Of a stretch of 64,000 nt of DNA, positions 56,887 to 64,000 are shown piece after piece. Source of the DNA: S5-327 sp965200975 (GTDB lineage Bacteria; Chloroflexota; Dehalococcoidia; Lucifugimonadales; Australimonadaceae); assembly GCA_965200975.1 (NCBI GenBank), contig OZ241740.1, forward strand, positions 248,001-312,000, in the 5' to 3' direction. A model generated the notes under the pieces. It was given only the letters and a program-made list of their open reading frames with translations, had not been told where the DNA came from and made no database searches. Made by a program: the position numbers and the translations under genes. Within the stretch, counting starts at the first letter, position 1. The number at the start of each line of letters is the position of its first letter.

Positions 56887-58200
56887 ATGAGCGCTTTCGA
56901 CCTGCCTGCCGCGCCTTCCCGGAGCGCGCGCGAACTCGTAGCGGACGCCTGGGACGCAACCGGTGCCGTCCTTGCGCTGACCGCCGACCTCGACGCCGCT
57001 CAGCAGCAAGGGCCGATGATTCCCATCGTAAACCCCGCACTGTGGGAGGTCGGCCATGTGGGGTGGTTCTTCGAGAAATGGACGCTCCGCAACCTGTACG
57101 AGGCGTCGAGTATGATTGCGCGCGCGGACGAGCTGTACGACTCCGCCGCCATCGCTCACGACATCCGCTGGCGGCTTGCGTTTCCGACCTGGGAGGAGAC
57201 GCGGGCGTTCGTAAGCGCCGTGGCGCGGAGCGCCGCCGAGCGTCTGGAGCGAGGAGAGCCCAACGCGCCGGAGCAGTACTTTATGCAGCTGGCTACGCTG
57301 CACGCCGATATGCACGCCGAGGCGTTCGCTTATACGCGCCAGACGCTGGGGTTCGCCGAGCCCAGTCTGTCTATGCCTGCGCTGCAGCCTCCGCCCGAGC
57401 CGGGCTACGAGCCTCACGATGTCGCCGTGCCGGGCGGGACGTTCCTGCTCGGCGCGATCGAGGGGGAGTGGCCGTTCGTGTTCGACAATGAGAAGTGGGG
57501 GCACGAGACGCGCGTCGAGCCGTTCGCTATCGCCTCCACGGCTGTGACGAACGGCGAGTTCCTGCGGTTCGTCGAGGCGGGCGGCTACCGCGACCGCTCA
57601 TGCTGGTCGGACGCGGGGTGGTGGTGGAAGCAGGCTGCCGGAGCGGAGCATCCGGTCTACTGGCGTCGTGAGTCCGACAACAGCTGGCTGATGCGGCGTT
57701 ACGACGTCTGGCGCCCCATCGACGCGCACGCGGCGGTTATTCACGTGAACTGGCACGAGGCCAACGCCTACTGCGCGTGGGCTGGACGGAGGCTCCCCAC
57801 CGAGGCCGAGTGGGAGCTTGCCGCGGCAGGCGGCGCCGGAGGCGGCCCGAAACGGCGCTACCCCTGGGGCGATGAGCCTCCGTCGTCTGAGCGGGCGAAT
57901 CTCGACTTTAGGGGCCGGGGGACGATCGACACGCGCGCGCTTCCCGCGGGCGACACGCCGCTCGGCTGCCGCCAGATGCTGGGGAATGTGTGGGAGTGGA
58001 CTGCAACCGAGTTCGGCCCCTATCCGGGGTTCGTTCCCGACCCTTACAAGGAGTACTCGGAGCCGTGGTTCAGCGGGCACAGGGTGCTGCGAGGGGGCGC
58101 CTGGAGCACGCGCAGCCGCCTCATCCGCAACACCTGGCGCAACTTCTACACGCCCGACCGGCGCGACGTGATGTGCGGGTTCCGCACTTGCGCCCGGTGA
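56887..58200 (+). CDS. senA: SenA-type selenoneine synthase (EgtB-like, DinB plus FGE-sulfatase domains)
   Basis: This 437-residue non-heme iron enzyme belongs to the EgtB superfamily. The N-terminal DinB domain has the iron ligands His 57 (EVGHVGWFFE), His 139 and His 143 (HADMHAE). The FGE-sulfatase domain starts near 180 (VAVPGGTFLLGA) and includes STAVTNGEFLRFVEAGGY, WHEANAYCAWAGRRLPTEAEWE, LGNVWEWTATEF, VLRGGAWSTRS and FRTCAR. EgtB joins cysteine or gamma-Glu-Cys to hercynine. SenA homologues join a selenosugar to hercynine instead. I call it SenA because it lies between selD (17 nt) and a SenB-type gene (20 nt); the sequence alone does not let me exclude EgtB. Hercynine would come from EgtD at 63640. 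Confidence 0.85.
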   Translation: MSAFDLPAAPSRSARELVADAWDATGAVLALTADLDAAQQQGPMIPIVNPALWEVGHVGWFFEKWTLRNLYEASSMIARADELYDSAAIAHDIRWRLAFPTWEETRAFVSAVARSAAERLERGEPNAPEQYFMQLATLHADMHAEAFAYTRQTLGFAEPSLSMPALQPPPEPGYEPHDVAVPGGTFLLGAIEGEWPFVFDNEKWGHETRVEPFAIASTAVTNGEFLRFVEAGGYRDRSCWSDAGWWWKQAAGAEHPVYWRRESDNSWLMRRYDVWRPIDAHAAVIHVNWHEANAYCAWAGRRLPTEAEWELAAAGGAGGGPKRRYPWGDEPPSSERANLDFRGRGTIDTRALPAGDTPLGCRQMLGNVWEWTATEFGPYPGFVPDPYKEYSEPWFSGHRVLRGGAWSTRSRLIRNTWRNFYTPDRRDVMCGFRTCAR

Positions 58201-58220
58201 GCTACGGAAGCCGCTGAACC

Positions 58221-59177
58221 GTGCGCATCGGACTGGTGACGCCTGCGCCTCCTCATAGCCGCAACGGAAACCGCGTCACTGCAAACCGCTGGGCCGGGAT
58301 ATTTCGCGAGCTTGGCCATCGCGTAGCCGTTAGCCAGGCGTACGGCGGCGAGAACTACGACCTGCTGGTGGCGGTGCACGCCCTGCGGAGCGCGCAGTCG
58401 GTGCGCGAGTTCAAGGCCCGCTATCCCGTCCGGCCCGTCATCGTGCTGCTTGCAGGCACCGACGTCTACGGCCCGCTGTACGACGAGGGCGGCGGGGCCA
58501 TCCTCGACCTCGCGGAGCGGGTCGTTACGCTTCAGCGCCTCGCCGTGGAGGAGCTCCGTCCGGAGCACAAGCCGAAGGCGCGCGCCATCGTGCAGTCGGC
58601 CCGTCCGACGCCGGGGCCGGGCCCGTCGCCGAACGCCCGGACGTTCGACGTGAGCGTCGTGGGGCATCTGCGTCCGGTGAAAGATCCGTTCCTCACAGCG
58701 AAGGCGGCGCGGCGCCTGCCTCCCGAATCGCGCATCCGCGTCGTGCAATTGGGCGATCCGCTCTCTTCCGCAATGGAGCGGAGGGCGAACGCGCTGGATG
58801 CAAGCCATCCCCGCTACGAGTGGCGGCGCGGCCTGCCCGCCTGGCGCGCGCGCCGGGCGATGAAGCGGTCGCAGGCGATGGTGATTTCGTCGATATCGGA
58901 GGGCGGCGCCAATGTAGTGTCGGAGGCGGCGGTCGACGGCGTCCCGGTGCTTGCGTCGCGGATGCCGGGCAACGTGGGACTGTTGGGCGACGACTATCCC
59001 GGCTACTTTCCCGTGGGAGGCAGCAGGGAGCTGCGGCGGTTGCTGCTGCGCTGCGAGCGCGAGCCGGAGTTCCTTGCGGAGCTGCGGGACGCGGCCTCGC
59101 CCTTGCGGGCGGCGCTGCGTCCCGAGCGCGAGCGCGGAGATTGGGAGTCGTTGCTCGGAGAAGTCGGCGCGGGCTGA
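58221..59177 (+). CDS. senB: SenB-type selenosugar synthase (TIGR04348-like glycosyltransferase)
   Basis: GTG start; 318 residues. GT-B-type glycosyltransferase of the short TIGR04348-like family: RIGLVTPAPPHSRNGNRVTANRWAG at the N-terminus, YDLLVAVHALRSAQSV, VVILLAGTDVYGPL-like stretch near 75, VVGHLRPVKDPFLTAKAAR, and the GT4-type acidic motif SISEGGANVVSEAAVDGVPV near the end. In the known sen pathway SenB couples selenophosphate with a UDP-sugar to give a selenosugar. The HSRNGNR start and LRPVKDP motif are typical of the family. It closes the selD-senA-senB operon. The other possibility, an unrelated glycosyltransferase, is unlikely given the context. Confidence 0.88.
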   Translation: MRIGLVTPAPPHSRNGNRVTANRWAGIFRELGHRVAVSQAYGGENYDLLVAVHALRSAQSVREFKARYPVRPVIVLLAGTDVYGPLYDEGGGAILDLAERVVTLQRLAVEELRPEHKPKARAIVQSARPTPGPGPSPNARTFDVSVVGHLRPVKDPFLTAKAARRLPPESRIRVVQLGDPLSSAMERRANALDASHPRYEWRRGLPAWRARRAMKRSQAMVISSISEGGANVVSEAAVDGVPVLASRMPGNVGLLGDDYPGYFPVGGSRELRRLLLRCEREPEFLAELRDAASPLRAALRPERERGDWESLLGEVGAG

Positions 59178-59223
59178 CTGCCGAGGGCGTCTCTTTCTTT
59201 CCTATCCGCCGTCGTATCCGCGG

Positions 59224-60093
59224 CTAGCGCGAAAGGCGGCGAATTCCGGCTGCTGCGAGGTCGACGCTGAGCACGAGCAGCAGATACCACACGAGCAGCA
59301 GCGTAACCGTGGTGTAGTGGAAGTGGCTCAGAGCGAGCCGGAACTCCATGCCCAGTCCGCCCGCCGCGACGAGCCCCACGACCAGGGTGGTGCGGATGAT
59401 CACCTCCCAGCGGTAGAAGAGGTAGGTGATGAAGCGCGGCAGCGCTGCGGGGAGCACGGCGAAGACGATGACCTGAAACCAGCCTGCGCCGGAGGTGCGG
59501 AGCGCGCGCGCCGGCCTCATATCGAGCCCTTCGACCACCTCCGCCGAGAGTTTGCCGAGAATGCCGAAATTGTGCGCCGCCAGCGCCAGCGCGCCGGGAA
59601 GGATGCCGGGCGAGAAGATGAAGACGAGCAGCATCGCCCAGATAAGCTCCGGCACCGACCGGCTGAGGACGTAGGCGAGCCGCACGCTGAAGAACCATGC
59701 CCGCCAGACGGGACTGCGATGCGGAGCAAGCTCGCCGGCCATAACGTTCCGCGCCGCGAACATAAACGTGAGCAGCGCGCCGATTGCCGACAAGCCGGCG
59801 GCCAGGACGCTCATCGCGAGGGTGTCGAGCGCCAGCCCTCCCGCCTCGGCCCACGCCGCGCCGTCGAGGTACGCCGGCGTTCGTTCGCTCCCTGCGCCTG
59901 CAAGGTCGCCAAGGAACGACCACGCCCGGGTCGCCGTCTCGCCCGACAGGAATCCGTGTCTCGGCCACGTCTGCGCGAGCGCGATATACGCCCATGCGCC
60001 CACGACGAGCAGCGCCGCCGCGGCGATAGAGCCGGACACGAACGTGAGCCGCAGCGCGGGCCGAGGGCTGCGGGCCGAAGGTGCGGCGCTCAC
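59224..60093 (-). CDS. ABC transporter permease, PhnE-like, second subunit
   Basis: 289 residues from a GTG that overlaps the upstream stop (GTGA). It has five to six membrane helices and the permease signature region EVVEGLDMRPARALRTSGAGW (EAA loop), with IIRTTLVVGLVAAGGLGMEF near the end. An extra periplasmic-looking segment lies after helix 1 (PRHGFLSGETATRAW). It is the last gene of the minus-strand transporter operon. PhnE-type permeases occur in phosphonate, phosphite and putative selenate systems; the last fits the selenium context. It is convergent with senB, with a 46-nt gap and no clear terminator. Confidence 0.88.
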   Translation of the reverse strand: MSAAPSARSPRPALRLTFVSGSIAAAALLVVGAWAYIALAQTWPRHGFLSGETATRAWSFLGDLAGAGSERTPAYLDGAAWAEAGGLALDTLAMSVLAAGLSAIGALLTFMFAARNVMAGELAPHRSPVWRAWFFSVRLAYVLSRSVPELIWAMLLVFIFSPGILPGALALAAHNFGILGKLSAEVVEGLDMRPARALRTSGAGWFQVIVFAVLPAALPRFITYLFYRWEVIIRTTLVVGLVAAGGLGMEFRLALSHFHYTTVTLLLVWYLLLVLSVDLAAAGIRRLSR

Positions 60094-60914
60094 GGGACGA
60101 TCCTCCGCCGCACCTGCGAACTCCACAGATCGACGAGCACGACCAGCGCGACGAGCGCCCAGAGGAACGTCCATACGCGGTCGTACGCAAGGTCTTCGAG
60201 GGCGATCTGCACCTGGAACCCGAGTCCGCCAAGTCCGACCCATCCGAGCACCGCCGCCGAGCGGATGCCGCACTCGAAACGGTAGAAGGTGTAGGAGAGC
60301 ATATCCGGGAGCGCCATCGGCAGCCTTCCGAACAGGAACACGCGCCATTCGGAGGCGCCGGAGCGGCGCAACGCCTCGAGCGGCGCCTCCGGCGCGTCCT
60401 GCAGCAGCTCCGCGTAGATGCGGCCCAGGATTCCTCCGTAGGGGAGGCCGAGCGCCAGCACCGCCGCCATGGGCGAGAGGCCGATCGCGGCGACGAACAG
60501 CAGCGCCCACACCAGCTCGTGGATCGCTCTGAGGAACGCAAGCACGCCGCGGACGGCGACGATCTGCGCCGCCGCGCTCCCCTTCGACCCCGCTAGCGCT
60601 CCCGATGCGATGACGCCTAGCGGAACGCCGATGCACAGCGCGACCGTAAGGCCTGCGACGGCGTACGCCACCGTCTGCCATGCGGCTGCGGCGGCTTTGG
60701 CGAGGATGTCGGGAGAGATGTCGGGGCGGAAGAGCGCGCCAAGCGTCTCGACGATGGCGCTCAGCCCGCGCGGCTTGAACACGCCGTCGTCCCAATCGAC
60801 GCCGAGCAGACTCAGCGCGAAGGCGCCGATGAGGATGAGAGTGACGACGCGCCGGTTCTCCAACGCCCGCGGCGCCGCGGCGCCTATGGCTGTAGCGGGC
60901 GGCTCAGGCCTCAC
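60090..60914 (-). CDS. ABC transporter permease, PhnE-like, first subunit
   Basis: GTG start overlapping the end of the ATPase gene; 274 residues. It has an N-terminal helix (LILIGAFALSLLGVDW), a cluster of four to five more, and the coupling loop YAELLQDAPEAPLEALRRSGASEWRVFLFG. The segment VRGVLAFLRAIHELVWALLFV is typical of PhnE proteins, with GWVGLGGLGFQVQ at the C-terminal side. It pairs with the next permease gene as a heterodimer. Substrate assignment rests on the binding protein and context. Confidence 0.88.
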   Translation of the reverse strand: MRPEPPATAIGAAAPRALENRRVVTLILIGAFALSLLGVDWDDGVFKPRGLSAIVETLGALFRPDISPDILAKAAAAAWQTVAYAVAGLTVALCIGVPLGVIASGALAGSKGSAAAQIVAVRGVLAFLRAIHELVWALLFVAAIGLSPMAAVLALGLPYGGILGRIYAELLQDAPEAPLEALRRSGASEWRVFLFGRLPMALPDMLSYTFYRFECGIRSAAVLGWVGLGGLGFQVQIALEDLAYDRVWTFLWALVALVVLVDLWSSQVRRRIVP

Positions 60915-61710
60915 TCCGGAGACCTTCGATCTCGTACAGGGCGGCCAGCATGCCGTCGTGCACGTTGCATGCCGGGGTGTCGAACTGCACGACGCCGTTG
61001 CGCAGCCCGACGATGCGAGTGAAGTGCTCCCGGGCCAGGTCTACGGAGTGCAGACTCGCGATGAGCGTCGCGCCTTGCTCCTCGGTCACGGCAGTCAGGA
61101 GGCCGAGCGCTTCCCGCGCGCGGGCGGGGTCGAGCGAGGCCACAGGCTCGTCCGCGAGGACGACTTTGGGGTTCTGCACGAGCACGCGGGCGATTGCCAC
61201 GCGTTGCTGCTCGCCGCCCGAAAGGCGTCCTGCGCTCTGATAGGCGAGTTGCTCGACGCCGACGCGGCTAAGCGCCTCGACTGCGAGGCGTCGCTCCTGA
61301 GGCCATACGAGCGAAAGCAGCGACCGGGCGAGGCTCCATTCCCCGAGCCTGCCGGCGAGCACGTTATGGAGCGCGGAGAGATTTGGCACGAGGTCGAACT
61401 GCTGCGCGATCATTCCGACGAGGCGGGCGAGCTCGCGTCCGGGGCGGAGCTTTGCAAGGTCGCGTCCGCAGAGTTCGACGCCGCCGGTCGTCGGGGCGAC
61501 GGCGCCGGCCATGAGCCGCAGAAGCGTGGTCTTGCCGGCGCCGCTCGGGCCGATGACCGCTACGCGCTCGCCCTGGCGGATGGCGAGGCGCAGGGGCGCG
61601 AGCACAGTCGTCTGACCGTAGCGCATCGAGGCGTCCTCGAACCGCACGGCGGGAGCGTCTTCGACGGCGGTTGCGCCGTTACTCGATAACGCCAAGCTCT
61701 CGCGCAACAT
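60904..61710 (-). CDS. ABC transporter ATPase, PhnC-like
   Basis: This 268-residue nucleotide-binding subunit has Walker A IGPSGAGKTTLLRL, Q-loop MIAQQFDLVP, signature RLSGGEQQRVAIARVL, Walker B VVLADEPVASLD and the switch His in ASLHSVDLA. It belongs to the PhnC branch. The first 31 nt overlap the end of the binding-protein gene, so the four-gene operon (binding protein, ATPase, two permeases) is tightly coupled. No phn C-P lyase genes are in view. Confidence 0.92.
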   Translation of the reverse strand: MLRESLALSSNGATAVEDAPAVRFEDASMRYGQTTVLAPLRLAIRQGERVAVIGPSGAGKTTLLRLMAGAVAPTTGGVELCGRDLAKLRPGRELARLVGMIAQQFDLVPNLSALHNVLAGRLGEWSLARSLLSLVWPQERRLAVEALSRVGVEQLAYQSAGRLSGGEQQRVAIARVLVQNPKVVLADEPVASLDPARAREALGLLTAVTEEQGATLIASLHSVDLAREHFTRIVGLRNGVVQFDTPACNVHDGMLAALYEIEGLRSEA

Positions 61711-62554
61711 CCTCGATCGCCCGGTAGTTGTCGTTGTTCGTCGCTACGAAACGGTCGGTCTGGAACGCCTCAGCGATCTCCTGCGCCCTCCCGCCGCGGG
61801 AGGCGTCGACGCCAAGCAGCGCGTTGGTTACTTTCTCGACTGCGTCCTCGCCGTGGGACTCTTCGATGGAGGGGTTCACGACCCAGTGGTAGTCGAAGTA
61901 GGGCGGCGTCCGGTAGAAGACGTCGACTTTGGAGGTGTCGACCTCGCCGGCTGCGACGCGCGCCTCCCAGACGGCCTCGTTCAGCGCGCCGGCGTCGAAA
62001 GCGCCGGACTCGACGAGTTTCCAGGTGCGGTCGTGCGAGCCGCTGAAGCTGATGGAGTCGAAGTCTTGTTCGACGTCGATCCCTGCTTCCGTGAGGAAGT
62101 GCCGCGGCATCAGGTGCCCGGAGGTCGAGCTTTCGGAGCCGAACGTGAGCGTCTTGCCGCGAAGATCGGCGAAGTCGGCGACGCCGGCGCCGGGGGCGGC
62201 GACGAATACCGAGTGGAACTCCGCGTCGCGGGGACGCTGCGCGATAGCCTGGGCGCCGGGAACCGCAAGGCGGGCCTGCACTCCGGTGAGGCCGCCATAC
62301 CATGCAAGGTGAATGTCGCCCTGCCTGAACGACGTTACAACGGCGGCGTAGTCGGCCTGCGGCACGTAGCGCACGTTGTAGCCTGTCTCTTCGGAGAGGT
62401 GTTCCGCGAGTTTGTTGAACCGCTCCTCCAGCAAGCTGGTGTCCTGGTCGGGGATGCCGGCGATGAGGAGTTCGGCGTCGGGCCCGCTGGAACATCCAAT
62501 CACGGCCAGTCCGGTCAGCATAGCGGCAGTCAGCGTCGCCCAGAATCTTCGCAT
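61679..62554 (-). CDS. Putative selenate/selenium-compound ABC transporter substrate-binding lipoprotein (PhnD-like)
   Basis: This 291-residue lipoprotein has signal helix RFWATLTAAMLTGLAVIGC and the lipobox Cys at 21. The PhnD-type fold shows LIAGIPDQDTSLLEERFNKL, YVPQADYAAVVTSFRQGDIH, LAWYGGLTGVQARLAVPGAQ, IAQRPRDAEFHSVFVA, GSESSTSGHLMPRHFL and GSHDRTWKLVESGAFDAGAL. The IPDQD start and the GGLTGVQAR/FHSVF run match my memory of proteins annotated as putative selenate ABC binding proteins (TIGR04553-like) rather than phosphonate binders. It opens the transporter operon, with GGAG before the ATG at 62554. Its place between senB and a LysR regulator supports a selenium role. The ligand is not proven. 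Confidence 0.82.
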   Translation of the reverse strand: MRRFWATLTAAMLTGLAVIGCSSGPDAELLIAGIPDQDTSLLEERFNKLAEHLSEETGYNVRYVPQADYAAVVTSFRQGDIHLAWYGGLTGVQARLAVPGAQAIAQRPRDAEFHSVFVAAPGAGVADFADLRGKTLTFGSESSTSGHLMPRHFLTEAGIDVEQDFDSISFSGSHDRTWKLVESGAFDAGALNEAVWEARVAAGEVDTSKVDVFYRTPPYFDYHWVVNPSIEESHGEDAVEKVTNALLGVDASRGGRAQEIAEAFQTDRFVATNNDNYRAIEDVARELGVIE

Positions 62555-62719
62555 GGCGCTCCATTCAGCAACAAAGAGTTTGAAGGCGATGATACGAGAG
62601 AGCGATGATTTCGGGCAGTTTCGATTACAATTCCGCATCACAGCGCGAACGCTTCGACGGCGCTGCCCAGAGAGCAGGCGTTCGCGCCCAAAGCCGTCGC
62701 AAGGGAGGGGCGCAGGCAT
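62555..62719. promoter_or_regulatory. Divergent control region between the transporter operon and the LysR gene
   Basis: This 165-nt region holds CGATGAT twice as a direct repeat (62587-62593 and 62603-62609). It also has a minus-strand TATCAT (62589-62594) as a possible -10 for the binding-protein gene and a plus-strand TACAAT (62626-62631) as a possible -10 for lysR. LysR regulators usually act on such divergent regions. The direct repeats overlap the minus -10. Confidence 0.4.
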
Positions 62720-63643
62720 ATGGACATCAGCGCGCTGCGCAGCTTCGTCGCCGTGTGCCGCGCGGGCAGCTTCCGCAAGGCTGCGCGCGAACGGCATGTG
62801 AGCCAGCCCGGAGTCAGCCGGCATGTGAAGCAGCTCGAAACGGAACTGGGCGTCGCGCTGTTCGTGCGAAACCAGAAGCGGGCGACCCCTACCGCCGCCG
62901 GGAGCCGTCTCTTCGCGCACGCCGTCGACGCCATCGCCGCGCACGACCGCATTATCGAGTCGCTTGCGCGCGACGACGCTGCGATAGAGGGAGAGCTCCG
63001 CATCGCTGCGAGCACGACGCCTGGCGAGTACCTTCTGCCGCGTCTGTTGTCGGACTTTACGGAGCTCTACCCGGATGTTCGCCCGCACGTTGCGGTCACC
63101 GACTCGGCGGCAGCCATTGAGCAGGTGGAAGCGGGCGCCTCGACGCTCGGGTTTGTGGGGATGCGCGCGCCGCACGCCGACATGGACTCGACCGTCATCG
63201 CCGAGGATGAGCTGGTGCTTGCCGTGCCCGGACGGCATCCGTTCGCCGGCAGGGGGCTGATCGACGTGGCGGAGCTCCGGGGCTTGCCGTTCATCGAGCG
63301 TGAGCCCGGCTCCGGCGCGTGGGCGGGGTTCCGGCGGGCGCTTGCGCGAGCCGGCGAGGGAGAGCCCGGCTACCGCCCGGTGATGGTGGTCAACTCGACG
63401 CACGCGACGCTGGCGGCGGTCAACAGCGGTTTCGGCTTCAGCGTGGTATCGTCCCTTGCGGTTCGCGAGCACGAGTTCGAGCAGGTGTACCCTGCCCGGC
63501 TTACGGGGCTCGATACGCGCCGCAGCCTATATATGATCAAACGCTCTACGTGCAGCTTGCCTACAGCGCTGGCGTTCGGCGACTGGGTGGTCGCCCGGCT
63601 CGCGCCGGAGCGCGAGGCCGCCCATCCGGAGTTGTCTCAATGA
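62720..63643 (+). CDS. LysR-family transcriptional regulator, likely of selenium genes
   Basis: 307 residues. The N-terminal winged helix (MDISALRSFVAVCRAGSFRKAARERHVSQPGVSRHVKQLE) is followed by an effector domain from about 90 (LRIAASTTPGEYLLPRLLSDFTELYPDV). The IAASTTPGEYLLP stretch is shared with CysL-like and selenium-metabolism-associated LysR groups. It diverges from the transporter operon and overlaps egtD by 4 nt, so it is placed to control uptake and hercynine supply. The effector, perhaps a selenium compound, is inferred only. Confidence 0.88.
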   Translation: MDISALRSFVAVCRAGSFRKAARERHVSQPGVSRHVKQLETELGVALFVRNQKRATPTAAGSRLFAHAVDAIAAHDRIIESLARDDAAIEGELRIAASTTPGEYLLPRLLSDFTELYPDVRPHVAVTDSAAAIEQVEAGASTLGFVGMRAPHADMDSTVIAEDELVLAVPGRHPFAGRGLIDVAELRGLPFIEREPGSGAWAGFRRALARAGEGEPGYRPVMVVNSTHATLAAVNSGFGFSVVSSLAVREHEFEQVYPARLTGLDTRRSLYMIKRSTCSLPTALAFGDWVVARLAPEREAAHPELSQ

Positions 63644-64000
63644 CGCTTGCGTTCTCAGTCGCCGTTTGCATTTCAACCGAGGAGGAGCAGGCATCGGCTG
63701 CGGACGAGATTGTCCGCGGGCTCACCGCGCAGCCTATGACGCTCGACCCCAAGTTCCTGTACCACGGGGAGGGCTCCGGCCTGTTCGACGAGATTACCCA
63801 GCTAGAGGAGTACTACCCTACTCGCATCGAGCGGTCGCTCCTCGAAAGCTACGGCGCCGAGATCGCCGCCGAGATTGCGCCGCAGGAAGTGGTGGAGCTG
63901 GGCCCGGGGAACAGCGCCAAGAGCGGCTTGCTGCTTGGTCCCGCGCTGCGGACGGGCGCGCTGCGCCGCTACATTCCGTTCGACATCAGCGAGTCGGCGG
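63640..64000 (+). CDS. egtD: L-histidine N-alpha-methyltransferase EgtD, cut by the window end
   Basis: EgtD trimethylates histidine to hercynine with SAM. The first 120 codons are present. They contain LDPKFLYHGEGSGLFDEIT, LEEYYPTRIERSLL and the SAM-binding VVELGPGNSAKSGLLL, then YIPFDIS. These are diagnostic of the family (YFYD-type stretch, EYYPTR, ELGxG). The ATG overlaps the LysR stop codon (ATGA). The 3' half lies beyond 64,000. Hercynine is the direct partner substrate of SenA (or EgtB) at 56887. Confidence 0.9.
   Translation, partial: MTLAFSVAVCISTEEEQASAADEIVRGLTAQPMTLDPKFLYHGEGSGLFDEITQLEEYYPTRIERSLLESYGAEIAAEIAPQEVVELGPGNSAKSGLLLGPALRTGALRRYIPFDISESA

Noticed and set aside
56887..58200. 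Ergothioneine synthase EgtB as the simple reading
   Set aside because: Not fully excluded, but the tight selD and SenB-type neighbours and the absence of EgtC/EgtE genes nearby favour SenA.
59224..62554. Phosphonate transporter PhnCDE as the first reading
   Set aside because: No phosphonate degradation genes are near; the binding-protein motifs and selenium context fit better.

Overview
The window is 64 kb of high-GC bacterial chromosome, densely packed and mostly organised as short overlapping operons. No rRNA, CRISPR array, transposase or phage module was seen. Gene content suggests a free-living member of the Chloroflexota, possibly a Dehalococcoidia/SAR202-like lineage: a short EF-Ts, RNase Y, a citramalate synthase isoleucine route, the MEP isoprenoid pathway, and many aldolase, cupin and oxidoreductase genes. 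This placement is an inference from gene content and was not tested by phylogeny.

Positions 1-12,100 are a long minus-strand cluster. In transcription order it runs rpsB, tsf, pyrH, frr, uppS, cdsA, dxr, rseP, a DUF1801 gene, ispG, an AT-richer unknown gene and a DEAD-box helicase. It joins translation factors, UMP synthesis, isoprenoid and lipid-carrier synthesis, and a site-2 protease. Positions 12,100-24,600 hold apt, cimA, a large FAD/Fe-S dehydrogenase, a BlaI-like regulator with a membrane tail, rsmG, a flippase-like protein, an aldolase/reductase/HAD trio, and recA. Positions 24,600-33,400 hold rny, the ymdB-like gene, a PHP phosphoesterase, plsY, two tandem related membrane proteins, tRNA-Gly, a bicupin, a Fic protein with an elaborate palindromic upstream region, and era. 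Positions 33,400-45,800 hold a peptidase, an SDR, a DUF885 peptidase, a complete riboflavin operon (ribD-ribE-ribBA-ribH), yqeY, purQ, two half-size EamA proteins and purL. Positions 45,800-53,900 hold a replication operon (rplI, dnaB, a DnaD-like protein, a helicase loader with two AAA+ domains), then HIT, crcB and leuS.

The most interesting region is 53,900-64,000, which reads as a selenium locus. A selD gene with an in-frame TGA (predicted selenocysteine, with a SECIS-like hairpin) is followed by an EgtB/SenA-type enzyme and a SenB-type (TIGR04348-like) glycosyltransferase. Together these form the known selenoneine gene set. Immediately after it lie a four-gene PhnD-like ABC transporter whose binding protein resembles putative selenate-binding proteins, a divergent LysR regulator and an egtD gene cut by the window edge. 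EgtD makes hercynine, the other substrate of SenA. The locus therefore appears to cover selenium uptake, activation, hercynine supply and selenoneine assembly. Two tandem methyltransferases and a carboxymuconolactone-decarboxylase-like protein diverge from the selD promoter region.

Promoters, where visible, have good -10 boxes, often preceded by GGC or C, and no clear -35. Some -10 boxes lie only 6-7 nt from the start codon, suggesting leaderless mRNAs. A family of GGGAG...CTCCC hairpins is scattered between genes. Two genes carry apparent single-base frameshifts that could be real or sequence errors.
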